Positions 53,519 to 62,300 of a DNA stretch of 64,000 nt are shown one piece after another (within the stretch, counting starts at the first letter, position 1; each line of letters begins with the position of its first letter). A model generated the notes under the pieces. It had not been told where the DNA came from. It worked only from the letters and a program-made list of their open reading frames with translations, and did no database searches. The DNA lies in NCBI RefSeq assembly GCF_001458255.1, contig NZ_CYSB01000005.1, positions 186,001 to 250,000 on the forward strand, in the 5' to 3' direction. The position numbers were made by a program, and so were the translations under genes. The DNA is from Thalassovita autumnalis. GTDB taxonomy: Bacteria; Pseudomonadota; Alphaproteobacteria; Rhodobacterales; Rhodobacteraceae.

Positions 53519-55048
53519 GTGCTGGCCGCTGCGCTGACACGATTTGGGGCGGCTCAGCGCCTGCCTGGCTTTGCGCTTTCGGTTCTGGCGGGGGCGATCA
53601 CCGCGCTGGGGCAGGCGCCGCTGGATTTGTGGCCGCTGGCGTTGCTTGGGCTGGCGCTAGGTCTGCTGCGTATGCAGGCCGCAAGCGAAGCTAAAGCAGC
53701 GTTCTGGCGTGGCTGGGGCTTTGGCCTTGGGTATTTCGCGCTGGCCCTCAGCTGGATCGTTGAGCCGTTTCTGGTCGATATTGCCCGGCACGGCTGGATG
53801 GCGCCTTTCGCCTTGTTCTTTATGGCGGGGGGGCTGGCGCTGTTTTGGGGTGCTGCCGCTGCCGTGGCGCGACGATTGGGGGGAGTCCCACTTGCCCTGA
53901 TTGCGACCTTGGCTGCGGCTGAACTGGTGCGGTCCTACCTCTTTACGGGGTTCCCATGGGCGCTGATCGGCCATCTGTGGATCCCAACACCTGTTGCGCA
54001 ATGGGCCAGTCTGATTGGGCCCCATGGCCTGACCCTGTTGGCGCTAGCTGTTGCAACCGGGATGGCACAGTCGGCGCGGCATGTGACGGGGGGCGTGGTG
54101 ACGCTTTCAGCCATTGCGCTGCTTTGGCTGGGCGGGGCTTATCTGGCAGGTGAGCCACAGGACCTGAAGGGCCGGCCGGTCGTGCGGTTGGTGCAGCCCA
54201 ACGCGCCGCAGCATCAGAAATGGGATCCCGCTCATGTCCCGGTGTTCTTCCGCCGCCAGATCGAGGCAACCCGCGCCGCGCCGCGCCCGGATCTGGTGAT
54301 CTGGCCCGAAACATCTGTCCCCGTGTCGCTGGATCGGTCCGAGGAAACGCTGCAGGTGATGGCGCAGGCGGCGGGCGGGGTGCCGGTTGTCTTTGGCATC
54401 CAACGTTGGGAGGGGCGGCAAATCTATAACTCAGCTGTCCTGATGGACGGTCTGGGGCAGGTCACAAATGTCTACGATAAGGCGCATCTGGTGCCATTTG
54501 GGGAATACGTGCCCTTTGGCGATCTGCTGGGGCGGCTGGGCATTCATGGTATGGCTGCACGTGACGGGGATGGGTTTTCCGCCGGGCCGGGGGCGCAGTT
54601 GATGCCGTTGGGGGCCTTGGGGCGTGCCCTGCCGCTGATTTGTTATGAGGCAGTGTTCCCAAATGACGTGAACGCGGCGGCAGAGCGCCCGGACTTGTTG
54701 ATGCAGTTGACCAATGACGCCTGGTTTGGCCAGATCTCAGGCCCCTACCAACATCTGGCGCAGGCCCGCCTGCGCGCGATTGAGCAGGGGCTGCCGATGG
54801 TGCGGGCGGCAAATACAGGGGTTTCGGCGGTTATTGATGGCAAGGGCCGCGTGATTGCGCAGCTGGGGCTGGGGGAAACCGGACATCTGGACCATGCATT
54901 GCCACAGCCATTGCACCGCACGGTTTATGCCCAAACCGGTGATTATCTTGCCTTGGTTGCTATCATGGGGCTGTTTCTTGCCGTTATCACACTCAGGCGC
55001 TGGCCAAAGCGACGTTTGCAGATTGACCCGGGTGAACCCGAGGCGTAA
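53519..55048 (+). CDS. lnt: apolipoprotein N-acyltransferase
   Basis: The 509-residue inner-membrane protein has about six to eight N-terminal helices followed by a periplasmic nitrilase domain with the triad Glu (LVIWPETSVP), Lys (VYDKAHLVPFGEYVP) and Cys (LICYEAVFP), plus a C-terminal helix. It N-acylates the lipoprotein Cys, a substrate of which is the lipoprotein encoded 4 kb upstream. The GTG start is 3 bases after corC. Confidence 0.95.
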   Translation: MLAAALTRFGAAQRLPGFALSVLAGAITALGQAPLDLWPLALLGLALGLLRMQAASEAKAAFWRGWGFGLGYFALALSWIVEPFLVDIARHGWMAPFALFFMAGGLALFWGAAAAVARRLGGVPLALIATLAAAELVRSYLFTGFPWALIGHLWIPTPVAQWASLIGPHGLTLLALAVATGMAQSARHVTGGVVTLSAIALLWLGGAYLAGEPQDLKGRPVVRLVQPNAPQHQKWDPAHVPVFFRRQIEATRAAPRPDLVIWPETSVPVSLDRSEETLQVMAQAAGGVPVVFGIQRWEGRQIYNSAVLMDGLGQVTNVYDKAHLVPFGEYVPFGDLLGRLGIHGMAARDGDGFSAGPGAQLMPLGALGRALPLICYEAVFPNDVNAAAERPDLLMQLTNDAWFGQISGPYQHLAQARLRAIEQGLPMVRAANTGVSAVIDGKGRVIAQLGLGETGHLDHALPQPLHRTVYAQTGDYLALVAIMGLFLAVITLRRWPKRRLQIDPGEPEA

Positions 55049-55060
55049 CCAGTACACATC

Positions 55061-55110
55061 CCCCTGCCACAACGGCTTCCTGACGTGGCGGGCAGACCCT
55101 AATGGAGCAC
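55061..55110 (+). promoter_or_regulatory. SAM/SAH riboswitch upstream of metK
   Basis: The 50-nt leader contains CTGCCAC (55064-55070), CAACGGCTTCCTGACGTGG, GGCAG (55091-55095) and AATGGAGCAC. CTGCC/GGCAG and CCAC/GTGG form the hairpin, and GGAGC (55104-55108), which is also the Shine-Dalgarno sequence 6 bases before the metK ATG, can pair with GCTTCC in the loop to form an H-type pseudoknot. This matches the small SAM/SAH class known from Rhodobacterales metK leaders (Rfam SAM-SAH). Binding of SAM would hide the SD and shut off metK translation. Confidence 0.9.
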
Positions 55111-55114
55111 TTTC

Positions 55115-56323
55115 ATGACAAGATCGAACTATATTTTCACCTCTGAATCGGTTTCGGAGGGGCATCCTGACAAGGTATGTGACCGTATCTCGGACGCAGT
55201 TCTGGACGCCTTCCTGGCAGAGGAGCCCGAGGCGCGCGTTGCGGCTGAGACTTTCGCCACCACAAACCGTGTTGTGATCGGGGGTGAAGTTGGTCTGTCC
55301 GACCAGGGCAAACTGACAGAATTTGTGGGCAAGGTTGACCAAATCGCCCGTGATTGCATCAAAGACATTGGCTATGAGCAGGACAAGTTCCACCACGAAA
55401 CCGTGGAAGTGACCAACTTGCTGCACGAACAATCCGCCCATATCGCGCAGGGCGTTGACGCCGCTGCCGACAAAGAGGAAGGCGCAGGCGATCAGGGCAT
55501 CATGTTTGGCTATGCCACTACTGAAACCCCTGAGCTGATGCCGGCCCCGATCCAGTACAGCCACGCGATCCTGCGTCGTCTGGCGGAGGAGCGTAAATCC
55601 GGCGCTGAGCCGACGCTGCGCCCGGATGCCAAGTCGCAGATCTCGGTCAAATACGAAAATGGCAAGCCGGTTGGCGTGACCTCGATCGTTCTGTCCACCC
55701 AGCACGCCGATGAAAGCCAGACCAGCGAAGACATCCGCGCGATTGTTGAACCCTATATCCGTCAGACCCTGCCCGAGGGCTGGGTCCAGCCTGACACTGC
55801 ATGGCACGTGAACCCGACCGGGACCTTTGTGATTGGCGGCCCCGATGGTGACGCTGGCCTGACTGGCCGTAAGATCATCGTGGACACCTACGGCGGCGCT
55901 GCGCCGCATGGTGGCGGTGCCTTCTCAGGCAAAGACCCGACCAAGGTGGACCGCTCGGCAGCCTATGCGGCGCGCTATTTGGCCAAAAACGTTGTGGCGG
56001 CCGGTCTGGCTGAACGCTGCACCATCCAGCTGAGCTACGCCATCGGTGTATCGCACCCGCTGTCGATCTATGCAGATCTGCACGGCACTGGTGAGGTGGA
56101 CCCCGCTGAGATTGAAGCGGCAATCCCCAAGGTGATGGATCTGACCCCCCGCGGTATCCGCACCCATCTGGGTCTGAACCGCCCGATCTATGCGCGCACC
56201 GCTGCTTATGGCCACTTTGGCCGCACCCCGGAGGCCGACGGTGGCTTCTCCTGGGAGAATGTGGATCTGGTCGAGCAGCTGAAAAAGGAGGTTGGCAAAA
56301 CCGCCTTCGCGCCGGTTGGCTGA
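55115..56323 (+). CDS. metK: S-adenosylmethionine synthetase
   Basis: The 402-residue enzyme has [22 protein letters not shown] (ATP and Mg site), [12 protein letters not shown] (the metK signature GAGDQG), and [23 protein letters not shown] (P-loop-like signature). It makes SAM from methionine and ATP. Translation is probably controlled by the SAM/SAH riboswitch. It ends with a TTCG-capped terminator. Confidence 0.98.
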   Translation: MTRSNYIFTSESVSEGHPDKVCDRISDAVLDAFLAEEPEARVAAETFATTNRVVIGGEVGLSDQGKLTEFVGKVDQIARDCIKDIGYEQDKFHHETVEVTNLLHEQSAHIAQGVDAAADKEEGAGDQGIMFGYATTETPELMPAPIQYSHAILRRLAEERKSGAEPTLRPDAKSQISVKYENGKPVGVTSIVLSTQHADESQTSEDIRAIVEPYIRQTLPEGWVQPDTAWHVNPTGTFVIGGPDGDAGLTGRKIIVDTYGGAAPHGGGAFSGKDPTKVDRSAAYAARYLAKNVVAAGLAERCTIQLSYAIGVSHPLSIYADLHGTGEVDPAEIEAAIPKVMDLTPRGIRTHLGLNRPIYARTAAYGHFGRTPEADGGFSWENVDLVEQLKKEVGKTAFAPVG

Positions 56324-56348
56324 TCCACGTCTCAACATATGACACACG

Positions 56349-56373
56349 AAAAGGGGGCTTCGGCCCCCTTTTT
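56349..56373 (+). terminator. intrinsic terminator after metK with TTCG tetraloop
   Basis: AAAAGGGGGC (56349-56358), TTCG, GCCCCCTTTTT (56363-56373): a perfect stem with a stable UUCG loop and a T-run. Confidence 0.95.
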
Positions 56374-56480
56374 CTTTGCCTGGGCCTCAGAAATCACAGC
56401 CTCAGGGAAACTTTGCTTGGCATCACCTGTCCCAGCTTTCTAAGGTGTTCCCCAACAAGCATTTATCGGAGTTTCATGAC

Positions 56481-57104
56481 ATGCGTGGTATTGGCATCGC
56501 AGTGTTTTCCCTTCTGTTGGCAGGGCCAGTTCTGGCCGACAAGCTGACGGTTGAAGGCGATCAATTGATTTACGACACCGATAAAGGTGGGCTGGCCTCG
56601 GGCAGGGAGATTGTGGCGACGGACCTGCCGGTGATGCGGCGCATGCTGAAAGAAAACGAAGGCATCACCACACTGCGCCTGAATTCCCCCGGCGGGATTG
56701 TCTGGGTGGGCGAAGAAATGGCGCGCATCGTTGAGGATTATGAATTGGACACCGTGGCTGACGGCGAATGCAGCAGCACCTGCGTCTTGCTGTTCCTGGC
56801 AGGCCAGTCGCGGCAGATGACCCGTGGGTCCAAGATCGGGTTCCATCAGACCAATTGGTCCCCAGCGTCGATTGAGGGCTATTACAACGACCGGCGCGAA
56901 GACAGCGGCTGGAAAACACCCTTTGATTTTGCCTCATGGATGTATCAGGACACCCAGACCGAGGTTTATACCAACCTGACCACCTTGCTGAAACGTGGTG
57001 TTGATCCGGCCTTCGCGATTGAGACCATCGGGTCAAGCGATGCGGTCTGGTTCCCCTCACGCAAGGAGTTGGTTGCGGCCGGGGTGTTGCGTGACGCGCC
57101 TTAA
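56481..57104 (+). CDS. periplasmic ClpP-fold (COG3904-like) protein
   Basis: The 207-residue protein has a signal peptide (IGIAVFSLLLAGPVLA), then a ClpP/crotonase-like core: LRLNSPGGIVWVGEEMARIVEDY, ADGECSSTCVLLFLAGQSRQM with a candidate Ser nucleophile, and KIGFHQ with a candidate His. Peptidase activity is possible but unproved. It is unusual in lying between metK and trmB. The ATG at 56481 gives a clean signal peptide; GGAG is 10 bases upstream. Confidence 0.78.
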   Translation: MRGIGIAVFSLLLAGPVLADKLTVEGDQLIYDTDKGGLASGREIVATDLPVMRRMLKENEGITTLRLNSPGGIVWVGEEMARIVEDYELDTVADGECSSTCVLLFLAGQSRQMTRGSKIGFHQTNWSPASIEGYYNDRREDSGWKTPFDFASWMYQDTQTEVYTNLTTLLKRGVDPAFAIETIGSSDAVWFPSRKELVAAGVLRDAP

Positions 57105-57185
57105 CCTTCACGCCTGACCTAACGGCAGGCTTTGGCCTCCGGAGGCTTCATGTAAACCTGCCGCCGCGAATAGGGAGGATTTGCA

Positions 57186-58046
57186 ATGTTGCTTGAGGTG
57201 GGGCTGCCGCTGTCGCTGGCGTTCATCATGTTTTCGCTGGGCTTCGGCCTGACCTTTGCGGATTTCGGCCGGGTTTTGACCATGCCGCGCGCGGTGCTGA
57301 CCGGGGTGGGGCTGCAGGTCGCGGCCATTCCCGCGGTTGCCTATCTTTTGTTGCAGGTCATGTCGTTGCCGCCCGCCTTGGCCTTTGGGGTGATGATCCT
57401 GTCGTTCTGCCCGGGCGGCGTGACCTCAAACATTCTGACCAAACTGGGCGGCGGTTCGGTTGCGCTGTCGATCACCCTGACGGCGGTGGTGAGCCTGTTG
57501 TCCGTTTTGACTGTGCCTTTCCTCGTGGGCTGGGCCGGACAGACCTTTCTGAAGGAAACCGCGCCTGAGATTGATGTGATGTCGATCGGGCTGGCAATGT
57601 TTGCCATCACTGCGGTGCCGGTTCTGCTGGGCCTGTTGGGGCGGCGGTTTTCAGGCGCCAAGGCGGATGCGGCAGAGCGGGTGATTTCACGCGCGGCGAT
57701 CGTTCTGTTTGTGCTGATCGTGGCTGCCGCGATTGCAACCAACTGGGTGCTGATCGTTGAAAACATCACGGTTCTGGGGCCTGTCCTGATCGCGCTGAAT
57801 GTGGTCTTGCTAATCCTCGGCGTGGCTGTGGCGCGGCTTCTGGGTCTGAGCGGCGCTGAGGGGATCTGTATCTCGGTTGAGATGGGGGTGCAGAACGCCA
57901 CGCTGGGCATCACGGTTGCGGGATTGGTGGCGCAGGTGGCGGGCATTCCGGAATACGCGCTGCCGTCTGCGCTATATGGGATCACGATGTATCTGGTGAC
58001 CATTCCAGGGCTGTTTGTTCTGCGGGCGCTGTTTTCCAAGGGCTAA
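57186..58046 (+). CDS. bile acid:sodium symporter (BASS) family transporter
   Basis: The 286-residue membrane protein has about nine to ten helices and the BASS signatures CPGGVTSNILTKLGGGSVALSITLTA (sodium site) and EMGVQNATLGITVAG. Bacterial BASS proteins import organic anions such as pantoate, keto acids or taurocholate with sodium; the substrate here is unknown. GGGAGG precedes the ATG. It lies between the ClpP-fold gene and trmB. Confidence 0.87.
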   Translation: MLLEVGLPLSLAFIMFSLGFGLTFADFGRVLTMPRAVLTGVGLQVAAIPAVAYLLLQVMSLPPALAFGVMILSFCPGGVTSNILTKLGGGSVALSITLTAVVSLLSVLTVPFLVGWAGQTFLKETAPEIDVMSIGLAMFAITAVPVLLGLLGRRFSGAKADAAERVISRAAIVLFVLIVAAAIATNWVLIVENITVLGPVLIALNVVLLILGVAVARLLGLSGAEGICISVEMGVQNATLGITVAGLVAQVAGIPEYALPSALYGITMYLVTIPGLFVLRALFSKG

Positions 58047-58080
58047 GCCTGCGCCTAAGCATGATCAGAAGGTGCAATCG

Positions 58081-58115
58081 GGCAGGGGGACTTGACCCCT
58101 GCCGCGCTCTGCGGC
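58081..58115 (+). promoter_or_regulatory. overlapping alternative hairpins in the trmB leader
   Basis: GGCAGGGG (58081-58088) pairs with CCCCTGCC (58096-58103). GCCGC (58101-58105) can instead pair with GCGGC (58111-58115). The two stems share GCC 58101-58103, so they exclude each other. No T-run follows. It may be a leader switch or chance. Confidence 0.35.
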
Positions 58116-58158
58116 AAAGGCTCGGGCCAATCAACCGCGCAAGAGACCGTTCGAGATC

Positions 58159-58881
58159 ATGGCAGACCAACCTAGCGACAAGCACCCTTCGGGCGCCCCA
58201 TGGCGCAATTTCTACGGCCGCTTCAAAGGCAAAGGCCTGCGCGACAGCCAGCAGAAGTATCTGGATGAGGATCTGGCGGCCCTGTCACCTGGTGCGGTGA
58301 CCTGGGAAGAAAACCCCGACCGGAGCGAATTGGATCTGGGCGAGATGTTTCCGGGCAAGGACGTCTGGCTGGAGGTCGGCTTTGGCGGCGGCGAACATAT
58401 GGTGCATCAGGCCGCCAGCAACCGTGACGTTGGGATCATTGGCTGTGAGCCATATATCAACGGGGTCGCAATGCTGCTGGGCAAGATCCGCGATGCCGAG
58501 GTCGACAACGTTAAAGTGCACCCCGGTGATGCACGTGACATGATGGATGTGCTGCCGGCGCAATCGATCAGCAAGGCCTTTCTGCTCTACCCCGATCCCT
58601 GGCCAAAGAAGCGCCACCACCGCCGTCGGTTTGTGACACAGGAACATCTGCAGCCGCTGGCCGAGGTGCTGAAACCCGGCGCGATCTTCCGTGTGGCGAC
58701 AGACATTCCCGATTATGTGCGCCAGACCCTGCAAGAGGTGCCGAAGGCCGGTTTTGAGTGGCTGGCCGAGGGCCCAACCGACTGGCGCCAGCCCTGGGAT
58801 GACTGGATTTCCACCCGTTATGAGCAGAAAGCCCTGCGCGAAGGCCGAACGCCGCACTATCTGACGTTCCGCCGCCTGTAA
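58159..58881 (+). CDS. trmB: tRNA (guanine-N7-)-methyltransferase
   Basis: The 240-residue SAM enzyme has WLEVGFGGGEHMVHQA (motif I), IGCEPYINGVAMLL, the catalytic FLLYPDPWPKKRHHRRRFV block, and the C-terminal TRYEQKALREGR. It methylates G46 of tRNA. The ATG is 112 bases after the BASS gene. In many alphaproteobacteria trmB directly follows metK; here two accessory genes intervene. Confidence 0.95.
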   Translation: MADQPSDKHPSGAPWRNFYGRFKGKGLRDSQQKYLDEDLAALSPGAVTWEENPDRSELDLGEMFPGKDVWLEVGFGGGEHMVHQAASNRDVGIIGCEPYINGVAMLLGKIRDAEVDNVKVHPGDARDMMDVLPAQSISKAFLLYPDPWPKKRHHRRRFVTQEHLQPLAEVLKPGAIFRVATDIPDYVRQTLQEVPKAGFEWLAEGPTDWRQPWDDWISTRYEQKALREGRTPHYLTFRRL

Positions 58882-58895
58882 GCGTTGGGATTTTT

Positions 58896-58919
58896 GAGTA
58901 TTTTGGAAACAGTGAAAGG
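58896..58919 (+). repeat. dispersed intergenic repeat, copy C
   Basis: GAGTATTTTGGAAACAGTGA plus AAGG lies 14 bases after the trmB stop, again leading into a terminator stem, as in copy B. The GC-rich 5' part of copies A and B is lost. Confidence 0.6.
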
Positions 58920-58942
58920 CAGGGGCAACGCTTCTGCCTTTT
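58915..58942 (+). terminator. intrinsic terminator after trmB
   Basis: AAAGGCAG (58915-58922) pairs with CTGCCTTT (58934-58941), then T. Confidence 0.82.
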
Positions 58943-59013
58943 GTCGTTTCGGCTGATATGGACGGCCCTTAGGGTTTGCGCTATCAGGCTTTGGAAGCAT
59001 GAGGAGAGCACAT

Positions 59014-60360
59014 ATGTCCGGCCACGGCACCCCGATCCCGATGTCATCGCATAAATGCGGCCCGCTGAAGGGCGAGGCCCATGTGCCCGGCGACAAATCC
59101 ATCAGCCACCGTTCGCTGATTTTTGGCGCGATGGCGGTTGGTGAGACGGTCATCACCGGTCTGCTGGAAGGCGAAGATGTGCTGGACACCGCCAAGGCGA
59201 TGCAGGCCTTCGGCGCCGAGGTGAACCGCGATGAGGATGGCACCTGGCACGTGCACGGTGTTGGTGTTGGCGGCTTTGCTGAGCCAGACAATGTGATCGA
59301 CTGCGGCAACTCGGGCACCGGTGTGCGCCTGATCATGGGCGCGATGGCAACCACGAACATCACGGCGACCTTTACCGGTGATGCCTCGCTAAACTCGCGT
59401 CCGATGGCGCGGGTCACGGATCCAATTGCATTGTTTGGCGCGACCTCGGTTGGCCGGTCGGGTGGGCGCCTGCCGATGACTATTGTTGGCGCCGCGGATC
59501 CAGTTCCTGTGCGCTACACAACACCGATGCCTTCGGCGCAGGTGAAATCGGCGGTGCTGCTGGCAGGTTTGAATGCACCGGGCGAGACCGTTGTGATCGA
59601 GAAAGAAGCCACCCGTGACCATACCGAACGGATGCTGGCCGGTTTTGGCGCCGATATCACCTCGGTCGATACTGAAGAAGGCCGGGTGATTACCCTGAAA
59701 GGCCGTCCTGAGCTGAAGCCGCAAACCATTGTGGTGCCGCGTGATCCGTCCTCGGCCGCGTTTCCGGTCTGTGCTGCGTTGATCGTTGAAGGGTCTGACG
59801 TGCTGGTGCCCAATATTGGGCTGAACCCCACCCGCGCTGGTCTGTTTGAGACCCTGCGCGATATGGGGGCGGATCTGACCTATGAGAACCTGCGCGAAGA
59901 AGGCGGTGAGCCGGTTGCCGATCTGCGCGCCAAGTTTTCGCCCAACCTTAAAGGCATTGAGGTGCCTCCCGCCCGTGCGGCCAGTATGATTGACGAATAC
60001 CCGGTGCTGTCTGTTGTGGCCTCTTTTGCGGAAGGCGACACTGTGATGCGCGGCGTCAAGGAGCTGCGGGTGAAGGAATCGGACCGGATTGGGGCGATGG
60101 CCTCCGGCCTGCGTCTGAACGGTGTTGAGGTTGAGGATGGCGACGATTGGTGGATCGTCAAAGGCCGCGGTCACGGCAATGTGCCGGGCGGGGCGACCTG
60201 CGTCAGCCATTTGGACCACCGGATCGCCATGAGCTTCATGGTGATGGGCATGGCCACTGAGGCGCCCGTCAGCGTGGATGATGGCAGCCCAATCGCCACA
60301 TCCTTCCCAATCTTTGAGGATCTGATGGGCGGCCTTGGCGCGGATCTGCGGCGCGATTGA
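59014..60360 (+). CDS. aroA: 3-phosphoshikimate 1-carboxyvinyltransferase (EPSP synthase), class II-like
   Basis: The 448-residue enzyme has [56 protein letters not shown] and [10 protein letters not shown]. It joins shikimate-3-phosphate and PEP. Overall it resembles the Agrobacterium CP4-type sequence, yet has Gly, not Ala, at the residue of the GNxxTG motif that confers glyphosate tolerance in CP4. AGGAG lies 7 bases before ATG 59014; an ATG at 58999 would lack an SD. Confidence 0.95.
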   Translation: MSGHGTPIPMSSHKCGPLKGEAHVPGDKSISHRSLIFGAMAVGETVITGLLEGEDVLDTAKAMQAFGAEVNRDEDGTWHVHGVGVGGFAEPDNVIDCGNSGTGVRLIMGAMATTNITATFTGDASLNSRPMARVTDPIALFGATSVGRSGGRLPMTIVGAADPVPVRYTTPMPSAQVKSAVLLAGLNAPGETVVIEKEATRDHTERMLAGFGADITSVDTEEGRVITLKGRPELKPQTIVVPRDPSSAAFPVCAALIVEGSDVLVPNIGLNPTRAGLFETLRDMGADLTYENLREEGGEPVADLRAKFSPNLKGIEVPPARAASMIDEYPVLSVVASFAEGDTVMRGVKELRVKESDRIGAMASGLRLNGVEVEDGDDWWIVKGRGHGNVPGGATCVSHLDHRIAMSFMVMGMATEAPVSVDDGSPIATSFPIFEDLMGGLGADLRRD

Positions 60361-60382
60361 CCCTTTAGCAGTGTGGGGTGGC

Positions 60383-61003
60383 TCAGGCCACCTTTGCCCC
60401 TTTGGCCTGCAGGTCGGTGTAAACCTCCTCCAGCTTTTTCGGCTCGGTGGAGGCGATGCCATCTGCCAGTAGGGTGACGCCATAGCCCCGGCCCAAAGCG
60501 GCCTGAGCGGTTTTGTTGACGCAGTAGATCCCATCAAGGCCCGCAATGGTCAGATGACCAACGCCTATTTCATCCAGAACATGGGTCAATTCCCCGGTTT
60601 TGAACCCATCCTGAATGGGTTTCACCACCTCCCGGTCCGCCATGCCTGCGAACGGTGCGGCCAGTTCCAGACCCGTGCCGCCCGCCAGCGCCTTGCCACC
60701 CATGAACATCCGCGCCAGCACGCGGGTGCTAGGGATGGACCATTCCTGACGCAGGGCAATCACCGGATGGCCTGCCGCCTTCGCTTCGGCCACAGCTTGA
60801 CCCACCGCGGCCTCAACGCGGGCGCGGGTGTCGGCGTCATAGAGTTTTTCCTCCCAGAAACAGCTTTGCAGATCGACCAGTAGCAGCGCCTTGCCGTCAC
60901 GGTTGGGGATGCGGTCGCCCTTGGTCACCTGACCGATCAGGTTAGAGGTGTAGTTCAGCCAAAAACATGCCGCGGCGAGGAGGGCGGGAAGGATCCAGAT
61001 CAT
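60383..61003 (-). CDS. membrane-anchored isochorismatase-like cysteine hydrolase
   Basis: The 206-residue protein has an N-terminal transmembrane segment (WILPALLAAACFWLNYTSNLI), then an isochorismatase fold with the triad Asp (ALLLVDLQSCF), Lys (REVVKPIQDG) and Cys (LDGIYCVNKTA). Relatives hydrolyse nicotinamide, N-carbamoyl compounds or isochorismate; the substrate is unknown. The ATG overlaps the stop of the MarR gene by 4 bases, so the pair is co-expressed. Confidence 0.83.
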   Translation of the reverse strand: MIWILPALLAAACFWLNYTSNLIGQVTKGDRIPNRDGKALLLVDLQSCFWEEKLYDADTRARVEAAVGQAVAEAKAAGHPVIALRQEWSIPSTRVLARMFMGGKALAGGTGLELAAPFAGMADREVVKPIQDGFKTGELTHVLDEIGVGHLTIAGLDGIYCVNKTAQAALGRGYGVTLLADGIASTEPKKLEEVYTDLQAKGAKVA

Positions 61004-61443
61004 GGTGTGAGGCCTTGGTTATGGGATTGGAAACGGGTGATGAGGGTTTTGACAATGCGCAATGCCGTGGCCACCTCATCGGCGGGCAGGTCACCGGCAA
61101 GCTCTGCCAGCAATGTATGTTCCTGCGTCATGACATGTTCAATCAGCGCGCTGCCGTTCGGGGTTAGGGCAATCAGGTGGGATCTGGCGTGCCTTGGGTT
61201 GGCTTGTTTGCAGACAAACCCGGCTGCCAGCGCCTCATTCACCAAGACCTGTACGTATTGTCGTTGAATATGCAGCGCCTCTGCCAAAGCGGGCACGGGC
61301 AACGGGCCCTGCAACAGAACCTCCATCACGGCGCGGGTGCGCACGGTTAGTCCGGTGCCTTGCAGCCCGCTCTCAACCGCGGTTTCTACCTGTTGCATGA
61401 GAGGGCGGGGAAGCCAGGTCAGATGATAGAGGGGATCTGTCAT
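61000..61443 (-). CDS. MarR family transcriptional regulator
   Basis: The 147-residue winged-helix protein has [49 protein letters not shown] (recognition helix) and a wing with [16 protein letters not shown]. It is co-transcribed with the cysteine hydrolase gene and probably autoregulated from two palindromes over its start. It diverges from cmk with 108 bp between starts, so it might affect cmk expression too. Confidence 0.87.
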   Translation of the reverse strand: MTDPLYHLTWLPRPLMQQVETAVESGLQGTGLTVRTRAVMEVLLQGPLPVPALAEALHIQRQYVQVLVNEALAAGFVCKQANPRHARSHLIALTPNGSALIEHVMTQEHTLLAELAGDLPADEVATALRIVKTLITRFQSHNQGLTP

Positions 61444-61479
61444 GACATCTATGGTGTCATAATGACATGCTACATGTCA
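61442..61479. promoter_or_regulatory. tandem palindromic operators of the MarR gene
   Basis: ATGACAT-ctatg-GTGTCAT (61442-61460) overlaps the MarR start codon; TGACATG-CTA-CATGTCA (61463-61479) is a perfect palindrome. The repeated TGACAT half-site and about 20-bp spacing (two helical turns) suit two MarR dimers. Confidence 0.7.
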
Positions 61480-61508
61480 AGTTGGTCTGGATTTCATCTT
61501 GAGGTGGG

Positions 61509-61530
61509 GCAGGGGGTGCAGTACCCCTGC
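61509..61530 (+). other. hairpin in the cmk leader
   Basis: GCAGGGG (61509-61515) pairs with CCCCTGC (61524-61530), 21 bases before the cmk ATG. The same stem sequence occurs in the trmB leader (58082-58088 with 58096-58102). Confidence 0.4.
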
Positions 61531-61551
61531 GATCAGGAAGAGGAGCAGACA

Positions 61552-62157
61552 ATGGCATTCACCATCGCAATCGACGGGCCTGCGGCGGCCGGCAAAGGCA
61601 CGTTATCCAAGGCTGTTGCGGCGCATTTTGGTTATGCGCATTTGGACACAGGTCTGCTTTATCGTGCGGTAGGGGCCAGAACGCTCCAGGGGGCAGAACC
61701 GATCGCTGCAGCGCAAGCCTTGCAGGCCGAGGATCTGGAAGCCGACAATCTGCGTACCCCGGATGTGGCACAAGCGGCCAGCAAAGTTGCGGTGATCCCA
61801 GAGGTGCGGGCCGCTTTGGTGGCCTTCCAGCAAGCGTTTGCGCGGCGCGATGGCGGCGCCGTTCTGGATGGGCGCGACATTGGAACGGTCATCTGCCCGG
61901 ATGCGGAGGTGAAGCTGTTCGTCACCGCCAGTGCCGAAGTGCGCGCAACGCGCCGCCACAAGGAACTGGCCGAAAAAGGCGGCACGCAGAGTTACGAGGC
62001 GGTCCTGCAGGATGTGATCGAACGTGACAAACGTGACAGCGAACGTGCGACGGCCCCCCTGAAGCCGGCTGAGGATGCTGTGCAGATCGATACCTCTGAT
62101 CTGTCGATCGAGGCTGCCATTGCCGCTGCTATTGCAGCGATTGAGGCGCGCCGGTAA
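61552..62157 (+). CDS. cmk: cytidylate kinase
   Basis: The 201-residue nucleoside-monophosphate kinase has [18 protein letters not shown] (P-loop), [22 protein letters not shown], and [10 protein letters not shown] with basic LID residues. It phosphorylates CMP and dCMP. AGGAAGAGGAG precedes the ATG. The common alphaproteobacterial order is aroA-cmk-rpsA; here accessory genes sit on both sides of cmk. Confidence 0.96.
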   Translation: MAFTIAIDGPAAAGKGTLSKAVAAHFGYAHLDTGLLYRAVGARTLQGAEPIAAAQALQAEDLEADNLRTPDVAQAASKVAVIPEVRAALVAFQQAFARRDGGAVLDGRDIGTVICPDAEVKLFVTASAEVRATRRHKELAEKGGTQSYEAVLQDVIERDKRDSERATAPLKPAEDAVQIDTSDLSIEAAIAAAIAAIEARR

Positions 62158-62300
62158 ACCCCGCGCGGAACTGTAACGCAGCGAACACCTCTCCGTTGGT
62201 ATAGCGCATTGGGTGAACCCTTGTGCTGTCGCGCGGAAAGCCTAGATAGCCAACTCCGAATGACTCCTCCCTGTTTGGGCTTTTGAAAGACGAGACTGAA

